A stretch of DNA of 61,627 nt. Source: Pseudobacteroides sp. (GTDB lineage: Bacteria; Bacillota; Clostridia; Acetivibrionales; DSM-2933). Under the pieces are notes generated by a model. That model ran no database searches and was not told the DNA's origin. It worked only from the letters and a program-made list of their open reading frames with translations. The translations under genes and the position numbers were made by a program. Below are positions 8,128-16,962 of this stretch, piece after piece (position 1 is the first letter of the stretch; the number at the start of each line of letters is the position of its first letter). The DNA lies in contig NZ_DATCTU010000011.1 of the NCBI RefSeq assembly GCF_036567765.1, forward strand, positions 1-61,627. Reading direction: 5' to 3'.

Positions 8128-9918
8128 TTAAACGTTATAGCCTTCCGATTTTATATGAAGTTCTTTTAACTGTTTAACCTCAACTACATCAGGTGCATTT
8201 GTCATTAAGCATGATGCGTTTTGAACTTTAGGGAATGCAATAACATCTCTTATGCTGCTCTTTCCTGCCATTATCATTACAAGCCTGTCTAAGCCGTATG
8301 CCATACCGCCGTGAGGAGGTGTTCCGTATTTAAAGGCTTCAAGCAGGAATCCGAACCTTGCCCACGCTTCCTCTTCCGCAAACCCTAGAAGTTCGAACAT
8401 TTTTGACTGCAGTTCCTGGCTGTGTATTCTGATACTTCCCCCACCTATTTCAACACCGTTTAGTACAATGTCATAGGCTTTTGCACGTACTTTGCCTGGA
8501 TTAGTTTCCAAGAAATCAATGTCTTCATCCATAGGTGATGTAAACGGATGGTGTTTTGCCACATAACGCTTTTCTTCTTCGTCATACTCATACAACGGAA
8601 ACTCTGTTACCCAAACAAATTTATATTCATTTTTGTCAAGAATATCAAGCCTTCGTGCAAGCTCAAGCCTTAACTGGCCCAAGGAATCATAAACTATATC
8701 ATTCTTATCAGCACTAAAGCATATTAAATCTCCTGGCTCTGCTTCTACTCTTTCTAATATTTTCTTTATTTCATCTTCACTCAAAAATTTGGTTATTGCA
8801 GATTTAAGTTCATTCTCCTCTACTACAATCCACGCCATTCCCTTTGCCTTATATATCTTTACAAATTCAACAAGGCTGTCAATTTCCCTTCTGCTGAATT
8901 TGGCTCCACAGCCCTTTGCATTTATAGCTCTTACACTACCGCCGTTTTTGATGGCATCGGTAAATACTTTAAAGCCGCAGTCAGCAACAATATCCGAAAC
9001 ATCTTTAAGTTCAAATCCAAATCTTATATCAGGCTTGTCAGAACCATATCTATCCATAGCTTCCTGATAAGGTATTCGCTGGATTGGAGTCTCAATATCG
9101 ATATCCATAGCCTCTTTGAACACCCTCTTTATAAAGCCTTCATTTACGGTAAGCACATCCTCCACATTAACAAAGGACATTTCTATGTCGATCTGAGTGA
9201 ACTCGGGCTGTCTATCTGCCCTTAAATCCTCATCCCTGAAGCATTTTGCAATCTGGAAGTACCTATCAAAGCCAGAAACCATCAAAAGCTGTTTAAAAAG
9301 CTGAGGTGACTGTGGAAGTGCAAAGAACTTTCCTGGGTGCACCCTGCTTGGAACAAGGTAGTCCCTTGCACCTTCAGGTGTACTCTTTGTAAGTATAGGG
9401 GTCTCAACTTCAAGAAATCCGTTTTCATCATAATAATCTCGAGCAATCTTTGCAACCTTGTGCCTAAGTATAAAATTTCTCTGCATGTCAGGTCTTCTTA
9501 AATCTATGTATCTGTGTTTGAGCCTGACTGTTTCGTTTACATCAGAGTCTTCCTCTATATAAATCGGTGGTGTTTCAGCTTTGCTTAAAATCCTGAGCTC
9601 AGAAACCATAACCTCAATTTCTCCTGTCGGAAGTTTAGGGTTTACTGTTTCAGGACTTCTCTTAACAACCTCACCTATTACCGCAAGGACATATTCACTT
9701 CTTATGGATTCGGCTTTTTCAAATATTTCAGCACTGACAGCACTGTTAAATACAACTTGGAGTACCCCGCTTCTATCTCTTAAATCAACAAAAATTACGC
9801 CGCCCAAGTCTCTTCTTTTATGAGCCCAGCCCATAACTGTAACAACCTGCCCCACATTGCTTATTCCTATATCACTGCACATGTGGGTTCTTTTTAGTCC
9901 GTAAATCGATTCTCCCAT
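8128..9918 (-). CDS. aspS: Aspartyl-tRNA synthetase
   Basis: Class II synthetase of bacterial length (596 residues). It has an N-terminal OB-fold anticodon domain (about 1-110), motif 2 around FRDEDLRADRQPEFTQID, the bacterial GAD insertion (about 290-410) and a C-terminal motif 3 with GLDRLVM. It charges tRNA-Asp in the cytoplasm. It is the second gene of the hisS-aspS operon: its AGGAGGT ribosome binding site is made by the last two Arg codons and stop of hisS, and only three bases separate the genes, so translation should be coupled. It is controlled by the T-box leader before hisS. Whether it also charges tRNA-Asn was not judged. Confidence 0.97.
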   Translation of the reverse strand: MGESIYGLKRTHMCSDIGISNVGQVVTVMGWAHKRRDLGGVIFVDLRDRSGVLQVVFNSAVSAEIFEKAESIRSEYVLAVIGEVVKRSPETVNPKLPTGEIEVMVSELRILSKAETPPIYIEEDSDVNETVRLKHRYIDLRRPDMQRNFILRHKVAKIARDYYDENGFLEVETPILTKSTPEGARDYLVPSRVHPGKFFALPQSPQLFKQLLMVSGFDRYFQIAKCFRDEDLRADRQPEFTQIDIEMSFVNVEDVLTVNEGFIKRVFKEAMDIDIETPIQRIPYQEAMDRYGSDKPDIRFGFELKDVSDIVADCGFKVFTDAIKNGGSVRAINAKGCGAKFSRREIDSLVEFVKIYKAKGMAWIVVEENELKSAITKFLSEDEIKKILERVEAEPGDLICFSADKNDIVYDSLGQLRLELARRLDILDKNEYKFVWVTEFPLYEYDEEEKRYVAKHHPFTSPMDEDIDFLETNPGKVRAKAYDIVLNGVEIGGGSIRIHSQELQSKMFELLGFAEEEAWARFGFLLEAFKYGTPPHGGMAYGLDRLVMIMAGKSSIRDVIAFPKVQNASCLMTNAPDVVEVKQLKELHIKSEGYNV

Positions 9919-9921
9919 AAA

Positions 9922-11181
9922 TTACCTCCTGTTAATAATTTCTTCATGTATATTATCTAAAGCAACCTCTATCTGTTCTCCGTTTTTCATACTTTTAAGA
10001 GTTGCCTTGTTGTTTTTTATTTCGTCATCACCTAAAACAATAGTATATTTTGCCCCAAGTTTGTCCGCATATTTCATCTGTGCCTTTAAACTTTTTTGGA
10101 GCAAGTCCTTTTCTGCAGGAATTTGCCTTTTTCTTAATTCATAAACCAGCTTCCCCGCATAAGTATCTGCTATTTCACCTATTGTGGCAATGTATATCTC
10201 AACTTCTTGTGGCAGCGGAATAGGCACACCCTGGCTCTCCATTTCCATCAAAAGCCTTTCAATACCGAGCCCAAATCCTATGGCTGGAGTTGAAGGGCCA
10301 CCACATGCTTCAACCAATCCGTCATATCTGCCGCCTCCGCAAATGGTCCCCTGGGTACCTACATTCTCTGAAATAAACTCAAATACAGTCTTTGTATAGT
10401 AGTCCAGCCCTCTAACAATGTTCTTATCGATGTTATAGGCAATTCCCAAATTATCCAAGCCTTTTTTAAGCCCTTCAAAATGTTCTTTGCATTCCCCGCA
10501 TAAATTATCTAGTATGGCCGGAGCACCGGAGGTAATACTTTTGCATTTTTCCTCCTTACAATCTATAATCCTTAATGGATTCCTTTCAAACCTGTTATTG
10601 CATAACCCACAAAGCTTTTCAAGGGATGGTCTGAAATAGTTCATAAGCTTTTCGTTATAGGCTTTTCTGCAAACAGGACAGCCTATGCTGTTTATATTAA
10701 GACCTACGTCCTTTAGTCCCAGACTTTCAAAAAACAGGCTGATCAAGCTGATTATTTCAACATCTATGGACGGACCCTTTGAGCCGAAAGCCTCCACACC
10801 AAACTGATGGAACTCTCTGTACCTCCCCTTTGCCATCTTTTCGTATCTATAGGCAGAAATATTATAATAAAGTTTTACAGGCTGAGGCTGAGACGACATA
10901 CCGTTTTCGATATAGCTCCTGACCACGCCCGCTGTGCCTTCAGGCCTTAATGATATGCTCCTGTTCCCCTTGTCTAAAAAGGTGTACATTTCCTTCTGTA
11001 CAATATCAGTAGTGTCTCCCACACCTCTCTGAAAAAGCTCCGTATGCTCAAATACGGGTGTTCTTATTTCCTTGTAACCGAAATTTGTACATACCTTGGC
11101 AATCTGACTTTCTATATACTGCCACTTGTAGCTCTCTATGGGTAAAATATCCTTTGTTCCCTTTGGTGTTTGTGTTAACAT
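9922..11181 (-). CDS. hisS: Histidyl-tRNA synthetase
   Basis: Class II synthetase of 419 residues. It shows the TPKGTKD start, motif 2 around YRYEKMAKGRYREFHQ, the histidine-specific GLDYYTKTVFEF and GGGRYDGL blocks, and a C-terminal anticodon-binding domain. A CxxC pair (CPVC) and further CxxC-type cysteines lie in the insertion domain. I chose the ATG at 11181 because GGAGG is five bases upstream; a TTG twelve bases earlier has none. It is the first gene of a two-gene operon with aspS, preceded by a T-box leader. Confidence 0.97.
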   Translation of the reverse strand: MLTQTPKGTKDILPIESYKWQYIESQIAKVCTNFGYKEIRTPVFEHTELFQRGVGDTTDIVQKEMYTFLDKGNRSISLRPEGTAGVVRSYIENGMSSQPQPVKLYYNISAYRYEKMAKGRYREFHQFGVEAFGSKGPSIDVEIISLISLFFESLGLKDVGLNINSIGCPVCRKAYNEKLMNYFRPSLEKLCGLCNNRFERNPLRIIDCKEEKCKSITSGAPAILDNLCGECKEHFEGLKKGLDNLGIAYNIDKNIVRGLDYYTKTVFEFISENVGTQGTICGGGRYDGLVEACGGPSTPAIGFGLGIERLLMEMESQGVPIPLPQEVEIYIATIGEIADTYAGKLVYELRKRQIPAEKDLLQKSLKAQMKYADKLGAKYTIVLGDDEIKNNKATLKSMKNGEQIEVALDNIHEEIINRR

Positions 11182-11212
11182 AACTTCCTCCAAATCAAAA
11201 CTTTTTTAGGCA

Positions 11213-11500
11213 TAAATAAAACCTCCAATCCCTGACAAGGGACGAGAGGTTATTCCCGCGGTACCACCCTAATAAGCTTATTAGCTCGCTTTTGCTCCTT
11301 TAACGCTGAGGTAGGCGGATCTGCCTAATTAGATAAAAAGTGATAAATCTGTAAGATTAGTAACACTTTTAATATATTTTCAGCAGACCGACTCTAGGGT
11401 GTTCTTTCACTATACTTTTCCTAAAAGCACTTTCAGTCACGGTGCTTTCTCCCTTAAGGCAGTTTATAATTACTTTTCCCCGTCATTGTCGTTCAATAGT
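11213..11500 (-). ncRNA. T-box leader of the hisS-aspS operon
   Basis: Reading on the - strand, the diagnostic AGGGTGGTACCGCGG block lies at 11256-11270. It is followed by a terminator helix at 11220-11251 (AACCTC/GAGGTT plus TCCCT/AGGGA) and a T-rich run. Upstream are stem I and a GTGCTTT-type helix. Uncharged tRNA would pair with the specifier and the T-box and favour antitermination. A CAC triplet at 11399-11401, on the 3' side of stem I, is a candidate His specifier; this placement is inferred, not folded. The leader fills most of the 11182-11604 gap. Confidence 0.92.
11220..11251 (-). terminator. T-box-controlled intrinsic terminator
   Basis: On the - strand an interrupted stem (AACCTC with GAGGTT outside, TCCCT with AGGGA inside, loop TGTC) is followed by TTTATTT. 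It overlaps the T-box pairing region, as expected for the alternative structure that stops transcription when tRNA is charged. Confidence 0.8.
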
Positions 11501-11604
11501 CATAGACCATATAGTATATTTTAATTATGCTTATAAATATTGTCAACAACTTATTTTTAATTGCCATAATTTTACTGAGGCACGACTAAAAAACCAATCT
11601 ATAC

Positions 11605-13092
11605 CTAACCGAAAATAATAGATTCTTTTCTTGCGATCATTTCATCAGTCCGGTTTATATATTCGGTTACACTTTTAACATTAAAGACCCTTTCTATCCT
11701 GTTTTCTTCAGGGAACACCATTTTTGTAACAGCACCTGCTCCCATTGCAATAATGGGCTGTTTTTCCTCCATTATCTGAATATTATATATACTTTCATGT
11801 CCTTTAGTAGAGTACCCGATATTCTCCAGATTTCCAAGTATGTTTTTCTGCCTGTACAGATAATAAGGCTTCATATTCATCGTTGAAGCATAATCTGCTG
11901 CAACTCCTGCCATATCTTCTATACACCGGTTATCAATACAGGTACGATTGTTCTTATCCTCTATAAGCTTTGATCCCCTTTTAAATGAAAGTGTATGGAC
12001 AGTGAGGCTATCTGGTGAAAGCTGTGTTATCCTTTCAAGACTTGCCTTAAACATACTAAGTGTTTCTCCCGGAAGTCCTGCTATAATATCCATGTTTATA
12101 TTATCAAATCCTGTCTCCCGTGCCTTCATAAAGGCCCACTCTATATCTTTGGCCGTATGGTTTCTTCCTATTGCCTCTAGCACCTCATCATTCATAGACT
12201 GGGGATTTATACTTATTCTATCCACCCGGCTGGACTTAATTATGCCAAGTTTTTCAACATTTAATGAATCGGGCCTCCCCGCCTCTAATGTAAATTCCTG
12301 AAGTCCGTCCATTCTAAAAGTGCTTTCGACACCAAATAAAAGCTTTTTTAGGCTTTCCTCGTCAATGGATGTAGGAGTTCCTCCACCTATATATATACTC
12401 TGGACACTCCATCCCTTATCGGCAATAATTGCTGCAGTTTTCTCCATCTCGTATAAAAGTGCATCAATATAATTTTTAACTATGTCGGATGACCGATCTA
12501 TAGGGTTTGAAGTGAAAGAACAATAAAGGCATCGAGTAGTGCAAAACGGTATACCTATATAAATACTGACTGCATCAGGAGGTGTTGCATTGAGTATAGA
12601 CCGCTCTTTTCCGGCCACCTCCAAAAGCACTCCTGCCTTTTCCTCTTTTACCATGTAATAGTTTTTAAGCTTCTCGCTTATGAAATTACGAGAAAATTTC
12701 ATATCCAGCATTTCATGGACTATTTTTGCCGGCCTTATCCCCGTCAGAATCCCCCATGGCATTGATTTACCTGTAATAAATTCAAAGGCCAGATAGAGCT
12801 GCCTCTTAAGCTCCATTTTTATTTTCTTTTTGTATCTATGGGATTTGATATGTTCATTCCCATCATCACATATAACTCCAAGCTTGCTTTCTGCATAATA
12901 TGCTTTTAAGCCCTCTCTCCATAGCTCAATATAAATCTTTTCACCTTCTTCTACCCTGCTTAATATAAAAATCCCACCAAAATTAATGGGGGATGTATCG
13001 GCATATATAATATCTTCATTATAAAAAAACATCCTTATTACATCTTCAACCTGATATTTATAATCATGCCCTTCCAGCTTTACATAAATCAT
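11605..13092 (-). CDS. hemZ: HemZ-type radical SAM protein (coproporphyrinogen dehydrogenase-like)
   Basis: A 495-residue radical SAM protein with the length and long N-terminal extension of Bacillus HemZ. The iron-sulfur motif CTTRCLYC is at Cys184/188/191, followed by GGGTPT and a HemN-like barrel. The family name implies oxygen-independent coproporphyrinogen III oxidation, but many HemN/HemZ relatives have unproven or different activity (HemW-type), and no haem genes are nearby. Its ATG overlaps the stop of the upstream metallohydrolase gene (ATGA), with AAAAGGAAC as ribosome binding site, so the two are translationally coupled. Confidence 0.85.
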   Translation of the reverse strand: MIYVKLEGHDYKYQVEDVIRMFFYNEDIIYADTSPINFGGIFILSRVEEGEKIYIELWREGLKAYYAESKLGVICDDGNEHIKSHRYKKKIKMELKRQLYLAFEFITGKSMPWGILTGIRPAKIVHEMLDMKFSRNFISEKLKNYYMVKEEKAGVLLEVAGKERSILNATPPDAVSIYIGIPFCTTRCLYCSFTSNPIDRSSDIVKNYIDALLYEMEKTAAIIADKGWSVQSIYIGGGTPTSIDEESLKKLLFGVESTFRMDGLQEFTLEAGRPDSLNVEKLGIIKSSRVDRISINPQSMNDEVLEAIGRNHTAKDIEWAFMKARETGFDNINMDIIAGLPGETLSMFKASLERITQLSPDSLTVHTLSFKRGSKLIEDKNNRTCIDNRCIEDMAGVAADYASTMNMKPYYLYRQKNILGNLENIGYSTKGHESIYNIQIMEEKQPIIAMGAGAVTKMVFPEENRIERVFNVKSVTEYINRTDEMIARKESIIFG

Positions 13093-13697
13093 ATTATATT
13101 GTTCCTTTTTTCAAAGCCTATTGTAGAAGCATCATTATGTCCCGGATACACCAATGTTTCATCAGGCAGTACAAACAATTTGTCTTTTATGGATGTTATT
13201 ATGTTATGTTTGTTTCCTCCAGGCAAATCGGTTCTTCCGATCGAGCACCTAAAAAGCGTATCTCCGGTAAAAACAATTCCTCCCACCTTTATACACATAC
13301 CTCCAGGAGTGTGCCCCGGTGTATGGATTATTTCCAGTTTAGTACCACCAAGCTCTAAAATATCTCCATCCTTGAGAGTTATGTCGGCAGGTTTGAATAT
13401 TCTGTTGGACCCGAAAACAAATGAACAGTTAAAAACCGGATTAGTCAGAAATTCAGCATCATCCTCATGAATGGCCGCACTGCCTCCAACAGCTGATTTA
13501 AGCTCATCAAGCTCACAAATATGGTCTATATGTCCATGAGTCAGAATTATATATTTTACCTTAAGTTTATTGTCGTCAACTATTTTCCGTACCTGCGTTA
13601 CATCAACACCTGCGTCAATTATCGCACCTTCGCCGTTTACTCCTAAAACATAACAATTTGATTCAAACATTCCATTAGGTATACATTCCAATATCAT
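13089..13697 (-). CDS. MBL-fold metallohydrolase (glyoxalase II-like)
   Basis: A 202-residue cytoplasmic hydrolase with the metallo-beta-lactamase signature HGHIDH (His54-His59), a later HTPGHTPG and GDTLF, and a terminal PGHND. It resembles the small YqgX/glyoxalase II-like group, which act on thioesters such as S-lactoyl thiols; the substrate cannot be read. The start is the ATG at 13697: AAGGAG lies seven bases upstream inside the last codons of dtd, and one base separates the two genes. It overlaps hemZ downstream by four bases. This tight dtd-MBL-hemZ run is one operon. Confidence 0.88.
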   Translation of the reverse strand: MILECIPNGMFESNCYVLGVNGEGAIIDAGVDVTQVRKIVDDNKLKVKYIILTHGHIDHICELDELKSAVGGSAAIHEDDAEFLTNPVFNCSFVFGSNRIFKPADITLKDGDILELGGTKLEIIHTPGHTPGGMCIKVGGIVFTGDTLFRCSIGRTDLPGGNKHNIITSIKDKLFVLPDETLVYPGHNDASTIGFEKRNNII

Positions 13698-13698
13698 A

Positions 13699-14148
13699 CT
13701 AAAACTCCTTTTTGCTATCAATCAGTAATGTCACAGGCCCGTCGTTATTTAGCTCTACATCCATCATGGCCTGAAATTTTCCTGTCTCTACTTTTATACC
13801 AAAGCCCCTGCAGTACTCTACAAACCTTTCATAGAGTATCTCAGCTTCTTTAAGTTTTGCTGCCTTGTCAAAGCTCGGCCGTTTTCCTTTTCTACAATCA
13901 CCATAAAGCGTAAACTGCGATACTATCAATAGCTCTCCCTTTTGGTCCAGCAGGGATTCATTCATCTTTCCGCCAGCATCTTCAAATATTCTTAGATTAA
14001 GTATTTTATCCGCCAGATAATGAATATCCTTTTCATCATCTTCACTTCCAACTCCCAAAAAGACCAGAAGGCCCTTTTGTATCTTGCCTATCAGTTCACC
14101 GTCAACAGTAACCCCAGCCTTTTTTACTCTCTGAACAACCCCTCGCAT
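13699..14148 (-). CDS. dtd: D-aminoacyl-tRNA deacylase
   Basis: Dtd hydrolyses D-aminoacyl-tRNAs (and Gly-tRNA-Ala) to keep translation stereospecific. The 149 residues have the usual length and the family blocks: MRGVVQRV at the start, SQFTLYGD (about 77-84) and the cis-Gly-Pro block NDGPVTL near the end. The ATG at 14148 has GGAG and AGAGGA upstream and starts exactly where the family does; the frame is open further upstream but that part is not conserved. It follows relA by about 50 bases, the common relA-dtd pairing. Confidence 0.95.
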   Translation of the reverse strand: MRGVVQRVKKAGVTVDGELIGKIQKGLLVFLGVGSEDDEKDIHYLADKILNLRIFEDAGGKMNESLLDQKGELLIVSQFTLYGDCRKGKRPSFDKAAKLKEAEILYERFVEYCRGFGIKVETGKFQAMMDVELNNDGPVTLLIDSKKEF

Positions 14149-14200
14149 TCCTCTTTCTCCATTCTTATTTATAACTAAATATACTTTTATATAAGTGATT

Positions 14201-16381
14201 TTATTGTTTGTTTCTTGTGACTTCAAAAACTCCTACTACTTTTTTCAGTTTCTTAATTATCTTTTCCAACTGCTCGGTATCTACTATCTCAAGTGTGAGA
14301 TTCATTATTGCAATCTGTTCCTTTGTGGTTCTTGCATTAATTGCTTTTAGAGGGATCCGAGCCTCCCCTATCACATTTGTTATTTCCATAAGAAGTGCTG
14401 TCCTGTCATTTGCCATAACAGTAATATCTGCCTTGTATGCCACATTGTTGGCTGAGTACCAGCTGACTTCTATAATTCTGTCGGCGGTATCGGGTGCATT
14501 AGTAACGTTAAGACAGTCCTTTCTATGAACAGACACGCCCCTACCGCGGGTTATATAGCCTATGATATCATCACCCGGAACCGGATTGCAGCATCTTGAA
14601 AGCCTTACAAGACAGTTATCAATACCCTTTACAACGACGCCGTTTTCAGGTGTAGTCTTTTTCTTCTTTTCAGTTTTTTGATTGTTGATTGATTCAAAAA
14701 ACTGCTCTTCCAACTCTTCCGGTTTTAGTGTCTTCTTATATTCCTCTTTTAGTTTACTAATAACCTTGTTTATGGTTATACCACCAAACCCAAGAGTTGC
14801 AAACAAATCGTCCAATGAGTTGTAGTTATACCGCTTTAGCAGCAAGTCCACCCATTCCGGCTTGAAGAGCTGAGCGTAGGTTAGCCCGTTCTTCTTAAGC
14901 TCCTTCTCAACAATTTCCTTACCGCGTATAATATTGTCTTCCCTTTTTTCTTTTTTAAACCATTGATTTATTTTGTTTTTAGCCTGGGAGGTCTTAACTA
15001 TTTTAAGCCAGTCCCTGCTGGGTCCATGGACATTTGAGGCAGTCAAAATCTCTACAATATCACCGTTTTTTAATGAATAATCAAGGGGAACGATTTTGCC
15101 GTTTACCTTGGCTCCCATCATTTTATTACCGACAGCACTGTGGATGGCATATGCAAAATCAATTGGCGTCGATGCTGCAGAAAGGCTTATCACATCACCC
15201 TTTGGAGTAAAAACAAAAACCTCATCAGTAAACAGATCGATTTTTAATGTCTCCATGAATTCTGTTGCATCGCGCATTTCCTTCTGCCATTCTAAAAGCT
15301 GCCTCAGCCATGATAGTTTATTGTCGAGGTCCCCATCATTGGATTTACCTTCCTTATACTTCCAGTGAGCTGCTATACCTACTTCTGCAATCCTGTGCAT
15401 TTCCCATGTCCTGATCTGAACCTCAAAAGGGACCCCCTCATGACCTATCAATGTAGTATGTAATGATTGGTACATATTAGGTTTGGGCATTGCTATATAA
15501 TCCTTAAACCTTCCCGGCATGGGCTTATAAAGCTCATGAACCAGCCCCAACACAGCATAACAGTCTTTAACCGAATGAACCAAAACACGTACAGCAAAGA
15601 GATCATAGATTTGTTCTATGGTTTTATTTTGCTCATACATCTTTTTGTAAATACTGTAAAAATGCTTGGGGCGACCATCCAGGTGGGCATCTATCTCAAT
15701 CTCTTTTGTTTTTTGAGTCAGGGTTTCCATGATTTCATGGATAAAAGCTTCCCTTTCTTTTCTCTTTTTAGCAATCTTTTCAACCAATTCATAATACCCT
15801 TTGGAGTCTATATACCTAAGACTTAGATCCTCAAGCTCCCATTTGACTCTTGACATACCCAGGCGGTGTGCCAAAGGTGCATATATCTCCAGGGACTCCT
15901 TGGCCTTTTCAAGCTGCTTTTCAGGTGCCATGTACTTTAGCGTACGCATGTTATGCAATCTGTCTGCAAGCTTTATAAGTATTACACGAATGTCCTTAGC
16001 CATTGCCAGAAACATTTTTCTTAAATTCTCCACCTGCTGTTCTTCCTTGGTGGTATAGGGAATTTTACCGAGTTTGGTAACTCCGTCAACCAGATTTGCA
16101 ATTTCCTCGCCAAATTTACTCTTAAGCTGTTCAAATGTAAATGTGGTATCTTCTATTGTATCATGGAGGAGCCCTGCAATTATGGAGGTACAGTCCAATT
16201 CAAGCTCTGCAAGAATTATTGCAACTTCCACAGGGTGAGTTATGTACGGCTCACCTGATATCCTCTGCTGCCCATCATGTGCAGCCTTTGAAAGCTCAAA
16301 AGCTTCTTTCAGAAGCTCAAAGTCACAATTTTTGTTATATTGCTTAACTTTTTCGTATAATCGACTAAAGCCTTGGCTCAT
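14201..16381 (-). CDS. relA: Bifunctional (p)ppGpp synthetase/hydrolase (Rel)
   Basis: A 726-residue RelA/SpoT homologue. It carries an N-terminal HD hydrolase domain with [10 protein letters not shown] (His73-Asp74), a nucleotidyltransferase synthetase domain with YQSLHTT, a TGS domain (about 380-440), a zinc-finger-like CCNPVPGDD block and a C-terminal ACT domain (about 650-725). With both active sites intact it should make and degrade the stringent alarmone. The start at 16381 is preferred because GGGGAG lies seven bases upstream and the protein then begins at the family position. It sits between apt and dtd, a classic Firmicute order recJ-apt-relA-dtd. Confidence 0.97.
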   Translation of the reverse strand: MSQGFSRLYEKVKQYNKNCDFELLKEAFELSKAAHDGQQRISGEPYITHPVEVAIILAELELDCTSIIAGLLHDTIEDTTFTFEQLKSKFGEEIANLVDGVTKLGKIPYTTKEEQQVENLRKMFLAMAKDIRVILIKLADRLHNMRTLKYMAPEKQLEKAKESLEIYAPLAHRLGMSRVKWELEDLSLRYIDSKGYYELVEKIAKKRKEREAFIHEIMETLTQKTKEIEIDAHLDGRPKHFYSIYKKMYEQNKTIEQIYDLFAVRVLVHSVKDCYAVLGLVHELYKPMPGRFKDYIAMPKPNMYQSLHTTLIGHEGVPFEVQIRTWEMHRIAEVGIAAHWKYKEGKSNDGDLDNKLSWLRQLLEWQKEMRDATEFMETLKIDLFTDEVFVFTPKGDVISLSAASTPIDFAYAIHSAVGNKMMGAKVNGKIVPLDYSLKNGDIVEILTASNVHGPSRDWLKIVKTSQAKNKINQWFKKEKREDNIIRGKEIVEKELKKNGLTYAQLFKPEWVDLLLKRYNYNSLDDLFATLGFGGITINKVISKLKEEYKKTLKPEELEEQFFESINNQKTEKKKKTTPENGVVVKGIDNCLVRLSRCCNPVPGDDIIGYITRGRGVSVHRKDCLNVTNAPDTADRIIEVSWYSANNVAYKADITVMANDRTALLMEITNVIGEARIPLKAINARTTKEQIAIMNLTLEIVDTEQLEKIIKKLKKVVGVFEVTRNKQ

Positions 16382-16417
16382 GGACCTACTCCCCTCCAAA
16401 TACATACTTTATGTAAA

Positions 16418-16933
16418 TTAGAATGTTATAACAGAATCAACATTATAGCCCTCAATCTTTTTACGCCCTTCCAAAAATGAAAGCTCAATAAAGAATAATA
16501 TTCCTACAACTTTTCCGCCCAGCTTTTCTACAAGGTCTATGTTGGATTTTGTTGTCCCGCCCGTAGCTAAAAGATCATCCACTATAACTACCCTTTGTCC
16601 TTCACTAATGGCGTCCTCATGAATTTCAAGTATATCTACCCCATACTCCAGCTGATATTCAACACTTATAGTCTTATATGGAAGTTTTCCTTTTTTCCTG
16701 ATAGGTATAAACCCCTTGTTTTCTAAAATCGCAAGTGGTGAACCGAAAATAAACCCTCTGGACTCCGGTCCCACAAAAAGATCAAAATCACCGAACCCCT
16801 TAAGTTTCTCTTGCATTTGTGTTAAAGCATCCTTAAAACTTTCTGCGTCCTGCAAAACCGTAGTAATATCGATAAAATCAATCCCTTCCTTGGGAAAATC
16901 CATTACATGCCTAAGCTTTGACTTTAAATCCAT
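16418..16933 (-). CDS. apt: Adenine phosphoribosyltransferase
   Basis: Purine salvage enzyme converting adenine and PRPP to AMP. At 171 residues it has the normal length, with the PRPP-binding motif VVIVDDLLATGGT at 115-127 and the upstream GPESRGFIFG block. GGGGGGC precedes the ATG. It lies about 30 bases after recJ and 37 before relA; co-transcription links purine nucleotide salvage with ppGpp metabolism, as in many Firmicutes. Confidence 0.97.
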   Translation of the reverse strand: MDLKSKLRHVMDFPKEGIDFIDITTVLQDAESFKDALTQMQEKLKGFGDFDLFVGPESRGFIFGSPLAILENKGFIPIRKKGKLPYKTISVEYQLEYGVDILEIHEDAISEGQRVVIVDDLLATGGTTKSNIDLVEKLGGKVVGILFFIELSFLEGRKKIEGYNVDSVITF

Positions 16934-16962
16934 TGGTTCTGCCCCCCTAAAAATTAATTTGA

